Shown: positions 1 to 9,984 of the stretch, in pieces
How the letters are laid out: each line of letters opens with the position of its first letter
Position numbering within the stretch: position 1 is the first letter of the stretch
Assembly: GCA_007827375.1 (NCBI GenBank)
Contig: VISH01000002.1
Coordinates: 2,567,001-2,631,000 of the forward strand
DNA from: Alteromonadaceae bacterium 2753L.S.0a.02
Lineage (GTDB): Bacteria > Pseudomonadota > Gammaproteobacteria > Pseudomonadales > Cellvibrionaceae
Reading direction: 5' to 3'
DNA: 64,000 bases
Program-made: the position numbers and the translations under genes
The notes under the pieces: generated by a model
What the model saw: only the letters and a program-made list of their open reading frames with translations
The model's database searches: none
What the model was told of the DNA's origin: nothing

Positions 1-9
1 GGTTCTCAC

Positions 10-1077
10 ATGCAGACAAAACCTTCTGCTTCTCTTAGCCACTACGGTACGCTGGAAGACCGTACTCCTGTGAACATTGCAACATTAAAAAATAGTCACG
101 GTATTGAAATGGATGTGATTAGCTACGGTGGCATTATTACGCGGCTAATAACACCCGATGCGAAGGGTAAATTTGGCAATATTGTTTTGGGGCAAGACAG
201 TTTGGAGAACTATGTTGCGAAAAATCCGTATTTCGGCGCAATTATAGGCCGGTATGGTAATCGCATCGCAGATGGAAAGTTTGAGATTCAAGGCGTTGCC
301 TACCAACTCGCCCGAAATGACGGCGATAACCATCTCCACGGTGGTCTTCAGGGATTCGATAAAAAAGTGTGGCAAATGGCTACGTTTGTTACCGAAAACA
401 GTGCCGGTGTTGAATTAAATTTGGTGAGTCCAGATGGAGACCAGGGTTACCCGGGTACATTAGCTACCAAAGTGGTGTATGAACTCACTAATAGCAACAC
501 CTTGGACATGCGCTTTTCGGCAACAAGCGATAAGCCCACAATCGTAAATATGACGCAGCACTCCTACTTTAACCTCGCGGGAGAGGGCAGCATACTAAAT
601 CATACCTTACAAGTTAATGCTGACAACTATACGCCAATTGACAACGCGCTTATCCCAACCGGAGAAATTTCACCAGTCCAGGGAACTCCGTTTGATTTTT
701 TACAGCCCAAAGCCATTGGCGAGAATATTAGCGATAAGAATCAACAGTTGGAATTTGGTCTGGGTTACGATCACAATTTTATATTGAATGTAGAAACGCC
801 GGGAGAACTCATTGAGGCCGCAAAAGTTATTGATCCAAAATCGGGTCGTAGCTTGCGGGTATTTACCGTTGAGCCAGCAATTCAATTTTATTCCGGTAAT
901 TTTCTGGATGGCACTCTTAAACAACACGGCAGGGTCCATAAATATCGCACGGGTTTATGCCTGGAACCACAACATAGCCCGGATTCCCCAAATAAACCTC
1001 ATTTTCCAAGTACTTTATTAATGCCCGGCGAGCAGTACCACACCCGCATCGTTTACGCATTCGGCAATGAAAAATAA
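10..1077 (+). CDS. galM: Aldose 1-epimerase (mutarotase)
   Basis: Aldose 1-epimerase of the GalM family, interconverting alpha and beta anomers of free sugars so that released arabinose or galactose can enter catabolism. The 355-residue product has the usual family length. Visible hallmarks are GRYGNRIADGKF and NHLHGG near residues 80-112, the HSYFNLAG motif near residue 183 (catalytic His), YDHNF near residue 255 and the C-terminal LCLEPQ motif carrying the catalytic Glu. No signal peptide is present, so it is probably cytoplasmic. The ATG lies nine bases into the window, so its ribosome binding site and any upstream partner cannot be judged. It precedes a same-strand GH43 gene by about 90 bases and fits the arabinan locus. 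Confidence 0.93.
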   Translation: MQTKPSASLSHYGTLEDRTPVNIATLKNSHGIEMDVISYGGIITRLITPDAKGKFGNIVLGQDSLENYVAKNPYFGAIIGRYGNRIADGKFEIQGVAYQLARNDGDNHLHGGLQGFDKKVWQMATFVTENSAGVELNLVSPDGDQGYPGTLATKVVYELTNSNTLDMRFSATSDKPTIVNMTQHSYFNLAGEGSILNHTLQVNADNYTPIDNALIPTGEISPVQGTPFDFLQPKAIGENISDKNQQLEFGLGYDHNFILNVETPGELIEAAKVIDPKSGRSLRVFTVEPAIQFYSGNFLDGTLKQHGRVHKYRTGLCLEPQHSPDSPNKPHFPSTLLMPGEQYHTRIVYAFGNEK

Positions 1078-1164
1078 AACAACAAATATTACTGGGCGAT
1101 AACGCAAGTCAGCTTGGCTTTTGGTTAGAGTTTTAATGGCAGTATGTAGATGAGTAGAGAAATT

Positions 1165-3081
1165 ATGATAAAACTCTTAAAACCGTTTTTAATTGCCATT
1201 GCGGCGGGCCTAATCGCTGCATGCGGTTCTTTTCATCAGACTCTGGGCAAAGCATCAACGGCTTCTGTCATGCAAGACGAGGGTACCTTTACAAATCCGC
1301 TCTTTCCCAATGGTGCAGACCCCTGGCTTGAGTATTGGGATGGCAATTATTATTTGACCACTACAACCTGGACATCCGAGCTGGTTATGCGGAAGTCTCC
1401 CACTTTGGCTGGATTAGCGGATGCTAGGCCGGTAAATGTGTGGTCTTCTGCCGACCCAGATCGTTGTTGCAATTTTTGGGCCTTCGAATTTCATCGCCTC
1501 AAAGGCCCGCGGGGTTACCGTTGGTACATGATGTACACAGCAGGGCAAGATGGCACTCTGGACCATCAACATTTAAACGTATTGGAAAGTGCCGGTGATG
1601 ATCCCATGGGGCCCTATCAGTATAAAGGTGCTCCAATGCCGAATGTGTGGAATATCGACGGAAATTATCTGCAATACAAAGACCGACTCTTTTTAATTTA
1701 TTCTCAATGGCAGGGGGATGAGCAGCGCAATCTCATTGCCGAGCTGGAAAACCCCTGGACCTTAAAAGCCGACACACCCCATACAGTTATAACTCGTCCA
1801 GAATTGGTCTGGGAGATCAGCGGTAGGAAAGTTACCGAAGGCGCTGAAATTCTGCAACACAAAGGTCGCACATTTATGACTTATTCGGCGAGTTTCTGTA
1901 ACACGCCGGATTATAAATTGGGCTTATTGGAACTCGTCGGAGATGATCCACTCAATGCCACCCATTGGAAAAAATATAGCGATCCTGTTCTGGTTCGAAG
2001 CGATACCGTTTTCGGCCCCGGTCATAATGGTTTTTTTAAATCGCCGGATGGCAAAGAAGATTGGCTTGTTTATCACGGTAACGATTCCATTGAGCATGGC
2101 TGCGGTGCTACCCGCTCATTACGGGCACAGCGTTTTACCTGGAATGATGATGGAACACCTAATTTTGGCGAACCTTTAACACCTGGGATTATTGTCAATC
2201 CGCCATCCGGTGAATACGGCCCGCTGGTAAGCCGTGTTCAGGGGCAAGCCTATCAGTTAGTTAATGCCACCAGCGGTTTGTGTCTAGATATTTCATCTAA
2301 TCCGCAGGATAACAACGCTGTTCAGCGCGAATGCAGCGCAAGCAACGGCAAATGGGTATTGGATGCGCTGTCAGATGAATATTTTAGGCTAGCCAATGGT
2401 GAAGATTCGAAATTTCTTGAAGTGGCCGAATGCAGAGTCGGCGACAATGCACGAATTCAATCGTCGGCTTGGCGAAACAAGTATTGTCAGCACTGGAAAA
2501 TAGTTACTTCACAACTCGGTGAGGTACAGCTGGTAAACCGTTATTCTGGCAAGCCCTTGGGGATCGTCGGTTGCTCATCCCAGGTGAACCAAGCGGTTGT
2601 ACAAAGTGATGAGCAGAGTGCTTGCAGCAATTGGCAGCTACGACCCGTGGGTGTGATGGCTTTGTTGAGTGAACAAAGTGGCAAGGTATTGAGTGTCGCG
2701 AATTGTTCAGTAAAAACCGGCGCTAATGCAGTTCAAATGGGCTTTGATTATTTGGATTGTCAGCAATGGCAAATGCATGCCAGCGATGCCGGTTTTGTTA
2801 GGGTTACGCCGAAACAAAGCAATCAACTGTGTTTAGCCGCGGCACAATCAAATGCTTCATCAAACGTTGTGCCTGGTACAAATATTCAACTTTCTTCCTG
2901 TGACGATAAAACAGCACAGTGGCAATTAAAACCTGTTATCGGTGGTGGTGTCACCTTGGTAAACCGCTATACCCGACAAGTCATGGGCTTGGAAAATTGC
3001 GGGCTCGCGGAAAATACCAATATCGCTCAACAACCAGAGCTGGGTAATCGCTGTCAGGTTTTTCATCTGAAAAAGTTGTAA
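1165..3081 (+). CDS. GH43 lipoprotein with C-terminal ricin-type (CBM13-like) lectin region
   Basis: Glycoside hydrolase family 43 enzyme, probably an exo-acting alpha-L-arabinofuranosidase or related activity on arabinan side chains. A lipoprotein signal peptide ends in the lipobox IAAC near residue 20. The five-bladed beta-propeller catalytic domain covers about residues 45-350, with the GADPW Asp (about residue 52), an IDGNY Asp and the VTEGAE Glu as candidate catalytic residues. From about residue 360 to the end there are repeated Q/N-x-W elements (QHW, NWQL, QQWQ, QWQL) typical of ricin-B beta-trefoil lectin repeats, long enough for two trefoils. I prefer the internal ATG at 1165, directly before the hydrophobic core, over the ATG at 1150, which lacks a Shine-Dalgarno sequence. 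It resembles the signal-less GH43 at 12546. Substrate is inferred from context. Confidence 0.88.
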   Translation: MIKLLKPFLIAIAAGLIAACGSFHQTLGKASTASVMQDEGTFTNPLFPNGADPWLEYWDGNYYLTTTTWTSELVMRKSPTLAGLADARPVNVWSSADPDRCCNFWAFEFHRLKGPRGYRWYMMYTAGQDGTLDHQHLNVLESAGDDPMGPYQYKGAPMPNVWNIDGNYLQYKDRLFLIYSQWQGDEQRNLIAELENPWTLKADTPHTVITRPELVWEISGRKVTEGAEILQHKGRTFMTYSASFCNTPDYKLGLLELVGDDPLNATHWKKYSDPVLVRSDTVFGPGHNGFFKSPDGKEDWLVYHGNDSIEHGCGATRSLRAQRFTWNDDGTPNFGEPLTPGIIVNPPSGEYGPLVSRVQGQAYQLVNATSGLCLDISSNPQDNNAVQRECSASNGKWVLDALSDEYFRLANGEDSKFLEVAECRVGDNARIQSSAWRNKYCQHWKIVTSQLGEVQLVNRYSGKPLGIVGCSSQVNQAVVQSDEQSACSNWQLRPVGVMALLSEQSGKVLSVANCSVKTGANAVQMGFDYLDCQQWQMHASDAGFVRVTPKQSNQLCLAAAQSNASSNVVPGTNIQLSSCDDKTAQWQLKPVIGGGVTLVNRYTRQVMGLENCGLAENTNIAQQPELGNRCQVFHLKKL

Positions 3082-3209
3082 TTCCACACCCACTTTCTTG
3101 AAGGCGTCAACGGATGTTCTTTCGGCGCCGATAACCATTTAAGGATGATAAAACCGCTATATGCGCATTAAGCCTAAGTAGCGTGGGGTTTATCCCCAAG
3201 AATTAATAG

Positions 3210-3225
3210 TAATATAATAATATTA
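3210..3225. promoter_or_regulatory. AT-rich perfect inverted repeat upstream of the endo-arabinanase gene
   Basis: TAATAT-AATA-ATATTA is a perfect 6-bp inverted repeat in the 420-base gap (3082-3501) between two GH43 genes. The rest of the gap is AT-rich and holds no coding signal, so it is the likely promoter region for the GH43/TonB-receptor pair. An operator role is inference. The site is similar in composition, but not identical, to palindromes at 11069 and 18755. Confidence 0.3.
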
Positions 3226-3501
3226 GGTGTTATAGTCGATGCCATGTTTGAAGGTTCGCGAATAGTCTAATCTTAAGATAAATTCGCGGGTTTTTAGAGA
3301 CGATAATAGCTAAGTAAGGCTACGAAAGCGTGCAGGATCTTAGCTTATGAATATAGCCATATGGGTTCTCTAAGTAGAAAAGACAAGATAAACGCCTTTA
3401 TTAATAATATAAAAATATATATTTGTAACCGTTATGGAGCGTTTCATCCCATTTCTTAGCTTCAAACGCTAAACAATAATTGAAAAAGTAAGAGGACATA
3501 C

Positions 3502-6500
3502 ATGAACAAGATACGTATAGCTTTGGCTATGGCTAGCCTAATTGGTGTAGTGGGCTGCAGTGGCGGTGGCGACGAAGTCGGTTCCACAACCGACGCGCCT
3601 GTTATTGTGGTACCTGCTGCCGTGCCGACCCAAACAGAAAACGTAGATTTCACCAGCGTTGCCGATATCAGTGTGCATGACCCGTCAGTGGTTAAAGATG
3701 GTGATACCTATTATGTCTTTGGTTCACACCTGGCAGCAGCTAAATCAACAGACCTCGTGACCTGGGAGTATGTTTCCCAATTGAGCGCCAATAACGCCGT
3801 TGATGAAAGCCCTTTGTTCGATACCTACACCTCTGAAATTGCTGAAGGCATTGCCTGGACCGACGGGTTCACCGGAAACTGGGCAGCTGATGTCATTCGT
3901 GCGCCAAATGGTAAGTATTGGTTTTATTACAATCACTGCGCGCAGGAGAATCCCGATACCCCCGACGAAATCGATGAGGTGTGCTGGAACCGTTCCTATC
4001 TTGGTTTAGCGGAAGCAGAAAGTATTGAAGGGCCCTACGTCAATAAAGGCGTTTTTCTGCGTTCTGGATACCGCGCCACAGATATTGATACAGACAACAA
4101 CGGTGAGAATGATGCCGTGGTGTTCGAAGAATTTGAGCAATACCCTTTGGATAATGGCCAAGACACCTGGTATGGAAATGTCGATCCCAATGTTATCGAC
4201 CCCGCTGCTTTTTACGATAAAAGCGGTAATTTGTGGATGGTGTATGGTTCCTACTCCGGTGGTATATTTATTCTCGATATGGATGAAAGCACTGGTGTGC
4301 CGGTGGAAGGGCAAGGCTATGGTGTACGTCTGGTTGGTGGCGATTATCGCGCAATGGAGGGTGCGTTTGTTATCTACAGCCCTGAAAGCGACTACTACTA
4401 CTTAATGTGGTCTGTTGGTGGATTTGCAGCAGACGACGGTTATAACATTCGTGTTGCACGTTCCAAAAATCCGCAAGGCCCATACCTGGACCCGGCCGGT
4501 GTTGATATTTCCACCGTTGTGGGAACACTCGACGTCGGTGAAAAACTTCTGGGTGGATTCGAATTTACCCAAGAATTAGGTGAAGATGCACAAGCCTGGG
4601 GCTACCAATCACCAGGGCACAACTCCGCGTATTATGATGCAGCAACCGGTCGTTATGTATTGGTGACACATACGCGCTTCCCTTCAAGCTCCACCCAATA
4701 TCCCAATATTCCTGAAGCCCATGCGGTTCGCGTACACGAAATGTTTTTAAATCGCGATGCCTGGTTGGTGGCGTCACCGCAGCGCTATGTACCACTTGAA
4801 GGTACAAACGTTGTCGCAAAAGATGAAATATATGGCTACTACAAATTTATTAACCAGGGCAACGGCGTTAATACCAGTGCAATACGTTCTACACACATTG
4901 CGCTAAATAAAAATATGACGGTTACCGGAAGCGAAACGGGTTTTTGGTATCTGGTCGATCCGCAAAACGTCACACTGGAAATTGAATCGGGTATTTATAC
5001 CGGCGTCGTTAAATGGCAATTTGATGCAGCGCGGAATATGCTGGTACCTATCATAAGTGCGCTTGCTAAAGATGGTTCGACTATTCTGGCGAGTCGCGTC
5101 AATACCATCGATGCTACTGTGCAATCGCTTTCTGAAACTGCAGACGCTTTAGTATTGCCAGCGGAACTCAGCGTTGATGACGTCGACTTTAGCTTGCCGG
5201 TTGCAGCGAAAGATGGTGCGCTTATCGAATGGCAAAGCAGCAATGAATATTATGTAGGCACCGATGGTTCTGTATTTATTCCAACGCCTGATCGTGGCGA
5301 TCAAAGCATAACGCTTACAGCCAATATTTCTCTCAATGGAGAAAGCACCACCAAAGATTTTTCCTTGGTGTTAACCGCTCGCCCCGAGTTTAAAAATGCG
5401 ATCGCCCATTACAAATTTGAAGGGAATGTCAGCGACACCCTGGCGGGTTTTGTGGATGCTTCAGTTACCACTAACAATATGTTGGAAGCTGGTGGCAACC
5501 CCGCTTATGTTGAAGGGCAAACAGGACAGGCTTTTAGCTTTGATGGTAATACTGGCGTAAAACTGCCCACCGATATTATCGATTCAGATGCCTATACCAT
5601 TGCATTCTGGGCAAACCCTACTGAACTGGCCACGCATACGCCGGCATTATTTATGTCGCCTGTCGATAACTTTGATCAGTGGATAACTTTGGCGCCTGAT
5701 AGTGTTTGGTTTGCGGCTAGCACAACCGTATGGAGTCGTTATTTAGATTCAGAAGGCATTGAAGACTGGAACCAGATCGTATCCAGTTCAAACGCTGCCT
5801 ATAACGCCTGGACTCATTACACTTTGTCTTATGGCGATGGAATCATGAACTTGTACATTAACGGCGTACTTGCGGGTTCCATGCCGCGACCTGATTTCTT
5901 CGGTGGCAGTGGCGGCGATTTTGCGCTAGGTGTTAACTATGGATGGGATCCGGCTTATATCGGTTTAATTGACGAAGTTATTGTGTACGACTACGCCCTG
6001 TCGCGCCTCGATATAAACGGTGCGGCCATGAATAATCTCACGAACCCCAGCGAATTCACCGGCTTTATTAAAGACGCCCTGGATATTGGTGATGTAAGCG
6101 CATTGAAGTCCAGCTTCGATTTACCACGCGTTGGGCCGTTTGTATCGGGTATTAGCTGGACTTCGGATAACGAGACTTATCTGAACGTACTCAATGGTCG
6201 CGCAATCGTAACTCAACCTACACCGGCCGAGGGTGACCAACAAGTAACTTTAACCGCAACTATTAATTACCAAGGATTTACCGATACCAAGGTGTTTAAT
6301 ACCACGGTTAAATCTTTGGCTCCAGCGGAATACAGTTTCGAAGGTGATTTGTCTGCGAAAGACGGCGTAGCCGAAGATGGCAAAGTAACCGGGGACCGTA
6401 TAGGTAATGCCGGTGGTGCTATCAGCTACACAGATGGTGTCATTGGAGAGGCGCTGTTACTGGATGGCACCAGCGGAGTGCGCCTACCTAATAATCTTAT

Positions 6501-6969
6501 CACCTCACAACAGTATTCAATTTCGGTATGGTTGAAACCAAGCGTGATGACGGACTACACCACGGCGTTGTTCGGTGCATCCGATTCTGGAAACTGGATT
6601 AGTTTTGTACCGCAATTAAATAATGATGCTGCCGGCCCATTAAACTCCTCTGCGATATGGTCTGCCAGCAATGGCGTGTGGTGGAATGAACTTAACTTTG
6701 GTGAAAAAGTCTTCGTCATCGGCGAATGGACTCACTTGGTTGTTACTGTTGACGGTACAAGTGTCAAAGTTTATCGCAATGGACAACTGGAAATGTCTGA
6801 CGATGAATTCCCGAATTTGTTTAACCTCGGTTTAACAACAGAGTGGGGCATTGGCGTTAACTACTGGGATACGCCGTTTAACGGTGCTGTGGATGAGCTT
6901 AAATTTTTCTACGAAACCATCTCAGCAGACAAAGTTAGCGAACTATTCTCAGAATTAACCAACGGATAA
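3502..6969 (+). CDS. Large GH43 endo-arabinanase-like lipoprotein with two LamG-like domains
   Basis: Surface lipoprotein of 1155 residues, probably an arabinan endo-1,5-alpha-L-arabinosidase. The signal peptide ends in a VVGC lipobox followed by a Gly/Asp linker, which favours outer-membrane anchoring. The GH43 propeller spans about residues 50-440. Candidate catalytic residues are Asp60 in VHDPSVV, Asp233 in NVIDPAAF and Glu286 in AMEGAF. Two concanavalin/LamG-type beta-sandwiches follow, each starting with a Y-x-FEG motif (about residues 635-840 and 945-1155), separated and preceded by Ig-like spacers with WxSxN patterns. The start has an AGAGGA Shine-Dalgarno. The TonB-dependent receptor gene follows about 100 bases later, so surface cutting and uptake appear coupled. 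The endo mode is inferred from fold and context. Confidence 0.9.
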   Translation: MNKIRIALAMASLIGVVGCSGGGDEVGSTTDAPVIVVPAAVPTQTENVDFTSVADISVHDPSVVKDGDTYYVFGSHLAAAKSTDLVTWEYVSQLSANNAVDESPLFDTYTSEIAEGIAWTDGFTGNWAADVIRAPNGKYWFYYNHCAQENPDTPDEIDEVCWNRSYLGLAEAESIEGPYVNKGVFLRSGYRATDIDTDNNGENDAVVFEEFEQYPLDNGQDTWYGNVDPNVIDPAAFYDKSGNLWMVYGSYSGGIFILDMDESTGVPVEGQGYGVRLVGGDYRAMEGAFVIYSPESDYYYLMWSVGGFAADDGYNIRVARSKNPQGPYLDPAGVDISTVVGTLDVGEKLLGGFEFTQELGEDAQAWGYQSPGHNSAYYDAATGRYVLVTHTRFPSSSTQYPNIPEAHAVRVHEMFLNRDAWLVASPQRYVPLEGTNVVAKDEIYGYYKFINQGNGVNTSAIRSTHIALNKNMTVTGSETGFWYLVDPQNVTLEIESGIYTGVVKWQFDAARNMLVPIISALAKDGSTILASRVNTIDATVQSLSETADALVLPAELSVDDVDFSLPVAAKDGALIEWQSSNEYYVGTDGSVFIPTPDRGDQSITLTANISLNGESTTKDFSLVLTARPEFKNAIAHYKFEGNVSDTLAGFVDASVTTNNMLEAGGNPAYVEGQTGQAFSFDGNTGVKLPTDIIDSDAYTIAFWANPTELATHTPALFMSPVDNFDQWITLAPDSVWFAASTTVWSRYLDSEGIEDWNQIVSSSNAAYNAWTHYTLSYGDGIMNLYINGVLAGSMPRPDFFGGSGGDFALGVNYGWDPAYIGLIDEVIVYDYALSRLDINGAAMNNLTNPSEFTGFIKDALDIGDVSALKSSFDLPRVGPFVSGISWTSDNETYLNVLNGRAIVTQPTPAEGDQQVTLTATINYQGFTDTKVFNTTVKSLAPAEYSFEGDLSAKDGVAEDGKVTGDRIGNAGGAISYTDGVIGEALLLDGTSGVRLPNNLITSQQYSISVWLKPSVMTDYTTALFGASDSGNWISFVPQLNNDAAGPLNSSAIWSASNGVWWNELNFGEKVFVIGEWTHLVVTVDGTSVKVYRNGQLEMSDDEFPNLFNLGLTTEWGIGVNYWDTPFNGAVDELKFFYETISADKVSELFSELTNG

Positions 6970-6978
6970 TCGTTAACG

Positions 6979-6998
6979 AGGGAGCGGGTTCGCTCCCT
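6979..6998 (+). other. Intercistronic stem-loop between GH43 and TonB receptor genes
   Basis: AGGGAGCG-GGTT-CGCTCCCT forms a perfect 8-bp GC-rich hairpin just after the GH43 stop codon. No T-run follows, so it is more likely an mRNA processing or stability element, or a leaky attenuator, than a full terminator. Confidence 0.5.
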
Positions 6999-7072
6999 AA
7001 CTTCGCCAACCAGAAATTTGATGTAAAGACTAATGAGTCGTTTCTCGTTAGATAATAATTCAGGACAAAATT

Positions 7073-9874
7073 ATGTTTAAACGTTCATTACTTAGTAGCG
7101 CTGTTGCCGGCGCAATCGCGCTCATCGGGCAGCAAGCCATCGCACAAGGCGCCACTACAGATAAAGCGAATGAATCCACTGAATTGGAAGAGATCATCGT
7201 AATAGGCCCGCGTGCCAGTTTAAACCAGGCATTGGACAACAAGCGTTTCAATACACAAATCGTCGATTCTATTGTGTCGGAAGATATCGGTAAATTTCCA
7301 GATAACAACGTGGTTGAGGCCTTGCAGCGGGTTTCGGGTGTACAGGTTACCGGCCGTGGTGGTGGCGAAATTACCACGGTATCAATTCGTGGTTTGACTG
7401 ACGTTCACACCACTGTAAACGGTCGTGATGTTTTTACTGGCACCGGTCGGGCGGTTGCTTTGCAGGATATTCCCGCCAGCTTGTTGTCTGCAGTAGACGT
7501 TTATAAAACGCGCTCGGCAAGCCAGGTGGAGCGCGGTATCGCCGGTTCTATCGATATTAAAACGCATCGGCCTTTTGATATGGAAGGCATGAAAGTGGTG
7601 CTGTCTGTCAAAGGGAATTACTCGGATCAATCTGAAAAAATTGATCCCAACGTAAGTGCATTGTTGAGCAATCGTTGGGAAACCGGTGTCGGTGAATTTG
7701 GGGCTCTGGTCAATATTTCGTATGTTGAAACCCACTACAGAGACGATGATATCGTTGCCGGGGCGGCATTTCCCTATTTTACAGCCAACCCACCAACGGG
7801 TCATCAGCCCTACAAAATTATGAATTTTGGTGCAGCTAATAATTATTGGCAGCCAGGCCTAACCAATGGTTTATCGACTGAAGCCGGTTCCACCTTGGCA
7901 GTCGGCGATCAAGATATCGAATATTTACTCGCCCGTGACGCGATGTTTGGTCGTGTGTGGGAAGCAAAACGCGAACGTCCTGCTTACAATGTTTCAATGC
8001 AGTGGGCACCCAGCGAAAAGTTGGAATTACTCGGTGAGGTTTTCTACACAGGCTATCGTCAGGAACAGCAGACATCAATGTGGTTTACCAATACATTTGA
8101 AGAAGAGGGCAATTCCGGTAATCTGCTTATCGACACGCCAACCGTATATGAAGGGACCAATGTTATTAAATCCCGAGATGTTTACGCACCTAATGGCTTC
8201 CAGTCCGGAGATGCCCTAAAAGGTAAAACCGACAGCTACCTGTATGCGCTCGGTGCTACTTGGCGACCGAGCGATTTGATAACGGTAGACACCGAGCTTC
8301 TGCATCAAACCAGCGAATTTCACGATGACTTTTTCGCACAACGTTTCGATCGCAAAGCGTATGGTTTAACGGCTGATTTTAATGCCGACGACGGTACCCC
8401 CGCGCTCAGTTTTTGGGATGACCCCAGTACCACCATTAACGAAGCTGATATGGCCGACCCCGCTAACTGGATGGCTGGCACCATTTACGACAACAGTTCC
8501 TCGCAAAAAGGTGACTCAACAACGCTTACCGTTGATACCACCTGGAACCCCGCTTACGAATATTTTGATTTCGTTAAGTTTGGTGTAAAAGCTGAAAAAC
8601 GCGGCGCCCAGAATTTTCTGCGTGAGCAGGGCGGAGCTCCTAGTTCGATGACAGCCCTTGATTTTGCTCAAGCCTTAATAGACGCAAGTGCATCGGGCGA
8701 TACTTCCGACTATTTTTATCACGTGGATGATTATATGCATGGACGTGCCGACGTATTTGATCGCTACGTAACTGCTAGCGGTTTATATCTCGTCGATAAT
8801 GGTGATGTTGTTCGTAGCGTAATTGGTTACGAGCGCGAAGCAGAAGCTCGAACCTTCGATATTCAGGAGACTTCGTATGCCGCTTACGTAACCTCCAAAT
8901 ATGTTGTTGGACACATTAATGGTGAAGTCGGTGTACGTTATGTTGACTACACGCAAGATATGGATTTTGGCGATTCCACAGGTAAAGGGTCCGCGACCAA
9001 AGTATTGCCAAGTTTGTCGCTCAACTGGAATATTACCGATGATCTTATTGGTCGTATCGCTTACACCGAAACCTTGCGTATGCCGGAATTTAACGACTTG
9101 AATTCAACGCAATTTTTCTACGACCCCTTAACAGAGGGTGTCTCGTACGGTACGGGAAATGGTGGTAACCCCGACCTAAAACCAGTCGAATCAACTAATT
9201 ATGATATGTCTCTGGAGTGGTACTTCACCGAAGGCAGCTCGTTATATGGCGCAGTATTTAAACGCGAGTTGGAAGGCATTGTAATTTCTGGTTCGAAGAT
9301 TGTGCGTCGCGTTGGCGACGATGATATTGAACGCGATTACATCTTAAGAGCTCCGGTTAACGCATCCGATGGTGAGCTATCCGGTGTTGAACTAGGTCTG
9401 GTTTATTTTCCTAATAATCTGCCGGATGTGTTAGATGGATTGGGCGTCCAAGCGAGTTATACCATGTTGGATTCATCCCAAACCACTAAGGACTTTAATG
9501 ATGATGGTTCCGTTGCGGCAACCGTTGAATCCAAAATGGCCGGTGTTTCAGATTCATCCTATAGTGTGCAGGCATTGTACGACAAAGACTCCTATGATGT
9601 ACGACTTACCTACACCTGGCGTGATGAGTTTTATACGGGAGATGAAGCGGCGCTGTTTGCCAACCCGATACAGTTCTGGAGCCGGCCTGAGCAAAGTCTG
9701 GATTTTCAGTTAAACGTTGATATTACAAACGATCTTGTTATCAATACCTACGCCCGAAATATTTTGGATGATAAATACCAAAACTACTACGGGAAGGGCA
9801 ATGAAAACCTGTTTAATTTTGGAACTGCAGTTTACTCACGTGAGTTTGGTGCAGGTATCCGTTATTCATTTTAA
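7073..9874 (+). CDS. TonB-dependent receptor, probably for arabino-oligosaccharides
   Basis: Outer-membrane TonB-dependent transporter of 933 residues. A Sec signal peptide ends near QQAIAQG. A TonB-box-like EEIIVIG lies near residue 40, followed by a plug domain with the KFPDNNVVEALQRVSGVQV and TVSIRGL signatures. The remainder is a 22-strand-type barrel ending in RYSF with a terminal Phe, as expected for Bam recognition. The size and plug wording match the carbohydrate-type receptors common in Xanthomonadales and Cellvibrionales rather than siderophore receptors. It follows the large GH43 lipoprotein on the same strand, separated by a hairpin, and is closed by a strong terminator. Substrate is inferred from the surrounding GH43/GH127 genes. 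Confidence 0.92.
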   Translation: MFKRSLLSSAVAGAIALIGQQAIAQGATTDKANESTELEEIIVIGPRASLNQALDNKRFNTQIVDSIVSEDIGKFPDNNVVEALQRVSGVQVTGRGGGEITTVSIRGLTDVHTTVNGRDVFTGTGRAVALQDIPASLLSAVDVYKTRSASQVERGIAGSIDIKTHRPFDMEGMKVVLSVKGNYSDQSEKIDPNVSALLSNRWETGVGEFGALVNISYVETHYRDDDIVAGAAFPYFTANPPTGHQPYKIMNFGAANNYWQPGLTNGLSTEAGSTLAVGDQDIEYLLARDAMFGRVWEAKRERPAYNVSMQWAPSEKLELLGEVFYTGYRQEQQTSMWFTNTFEEEGNSGNLLIDTPTVYEGTNVIKSRDVYAPNGFQSGDALKGKTDSYLYALGATWRPSDLITVDTELLHQTSEFHDDFFAQRFDRKAYGLTADFNADDGTPALSFWDDPSTTINEADMADPANWMAGTIYDNSSSQKGDSTTLTVDTTWNPAYEYFDFVKFGVKAEKRGAQNFLREQGGAPSSMTALDFAQALIDASASGDTSDYFYHVDDYMHGRADVFDRYVTASGLYLVDNGDVVRSVIGYEREAEARTFDIQETSYAAYVTSKYVVGHINGEVGVRYVDYTQDMDFGDSTGKGSATKVLPSLSLNWNITDDLIGRIAYTETLRMPEFNDLNSTQFFYDPLTEGVSYGTGNGGNPDLKPVESTNYDMSLEWYFTEGSSLYGAVFKRELEGIVISGSKIVRRVGDDDIERDYILRAPVNASDGELSGVELGLVYFPNNLPDVLDGLGVQASYTMLDSSQTTKDFNDDGSVAATVESKMAGVSDSSYSVQALYDKDSYDVRLTYTWRDEFYTGDEAALFANPIQFWSRPEQSLDFQLNVDITNDLVINTYARNILDDKYQNYYGKGNENLFNFGTAVYSREFGAGIRYSF

Positions 9875-9897
9875 TTTATAAAGCAGCCAAACTTAAA

Positions 9898-9925
9898 AGC
9901 CACGCCTGTTGAGCGTGGCTTTTTT
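9898..9925 (+). terminator. Rho-independent terminator after the TonB receptor gene
   Basis: AGCCACGC, a 7-base loop and GCGTGGCT make a perfect 8-bp stem followed by a T-run. It ends the plus-strand GH43/TonB-receptor unit just before the convergent GH43 gene. Confidence 0.9.
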
Positions 9926-9984
9926 ATGCGCAATTAAATTGGTGTAGGGCCAATCTGCATACTGCCTTTGGGTGGCCATAGGTA

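Noticed and set aside
4006..4405. Open frames of more than 100 codons on both strands inside the large GH43 gene
   Set aside because: They shadow a strongly supported coding frame and show no motifs of their own.
6979..6998. Hairpin after the GH43 gene as a rho-independent terminator
   Set aside because: No T-run follows, and the receptor gene downstream appears to belong to the same unit; kept only as a stem-loop.
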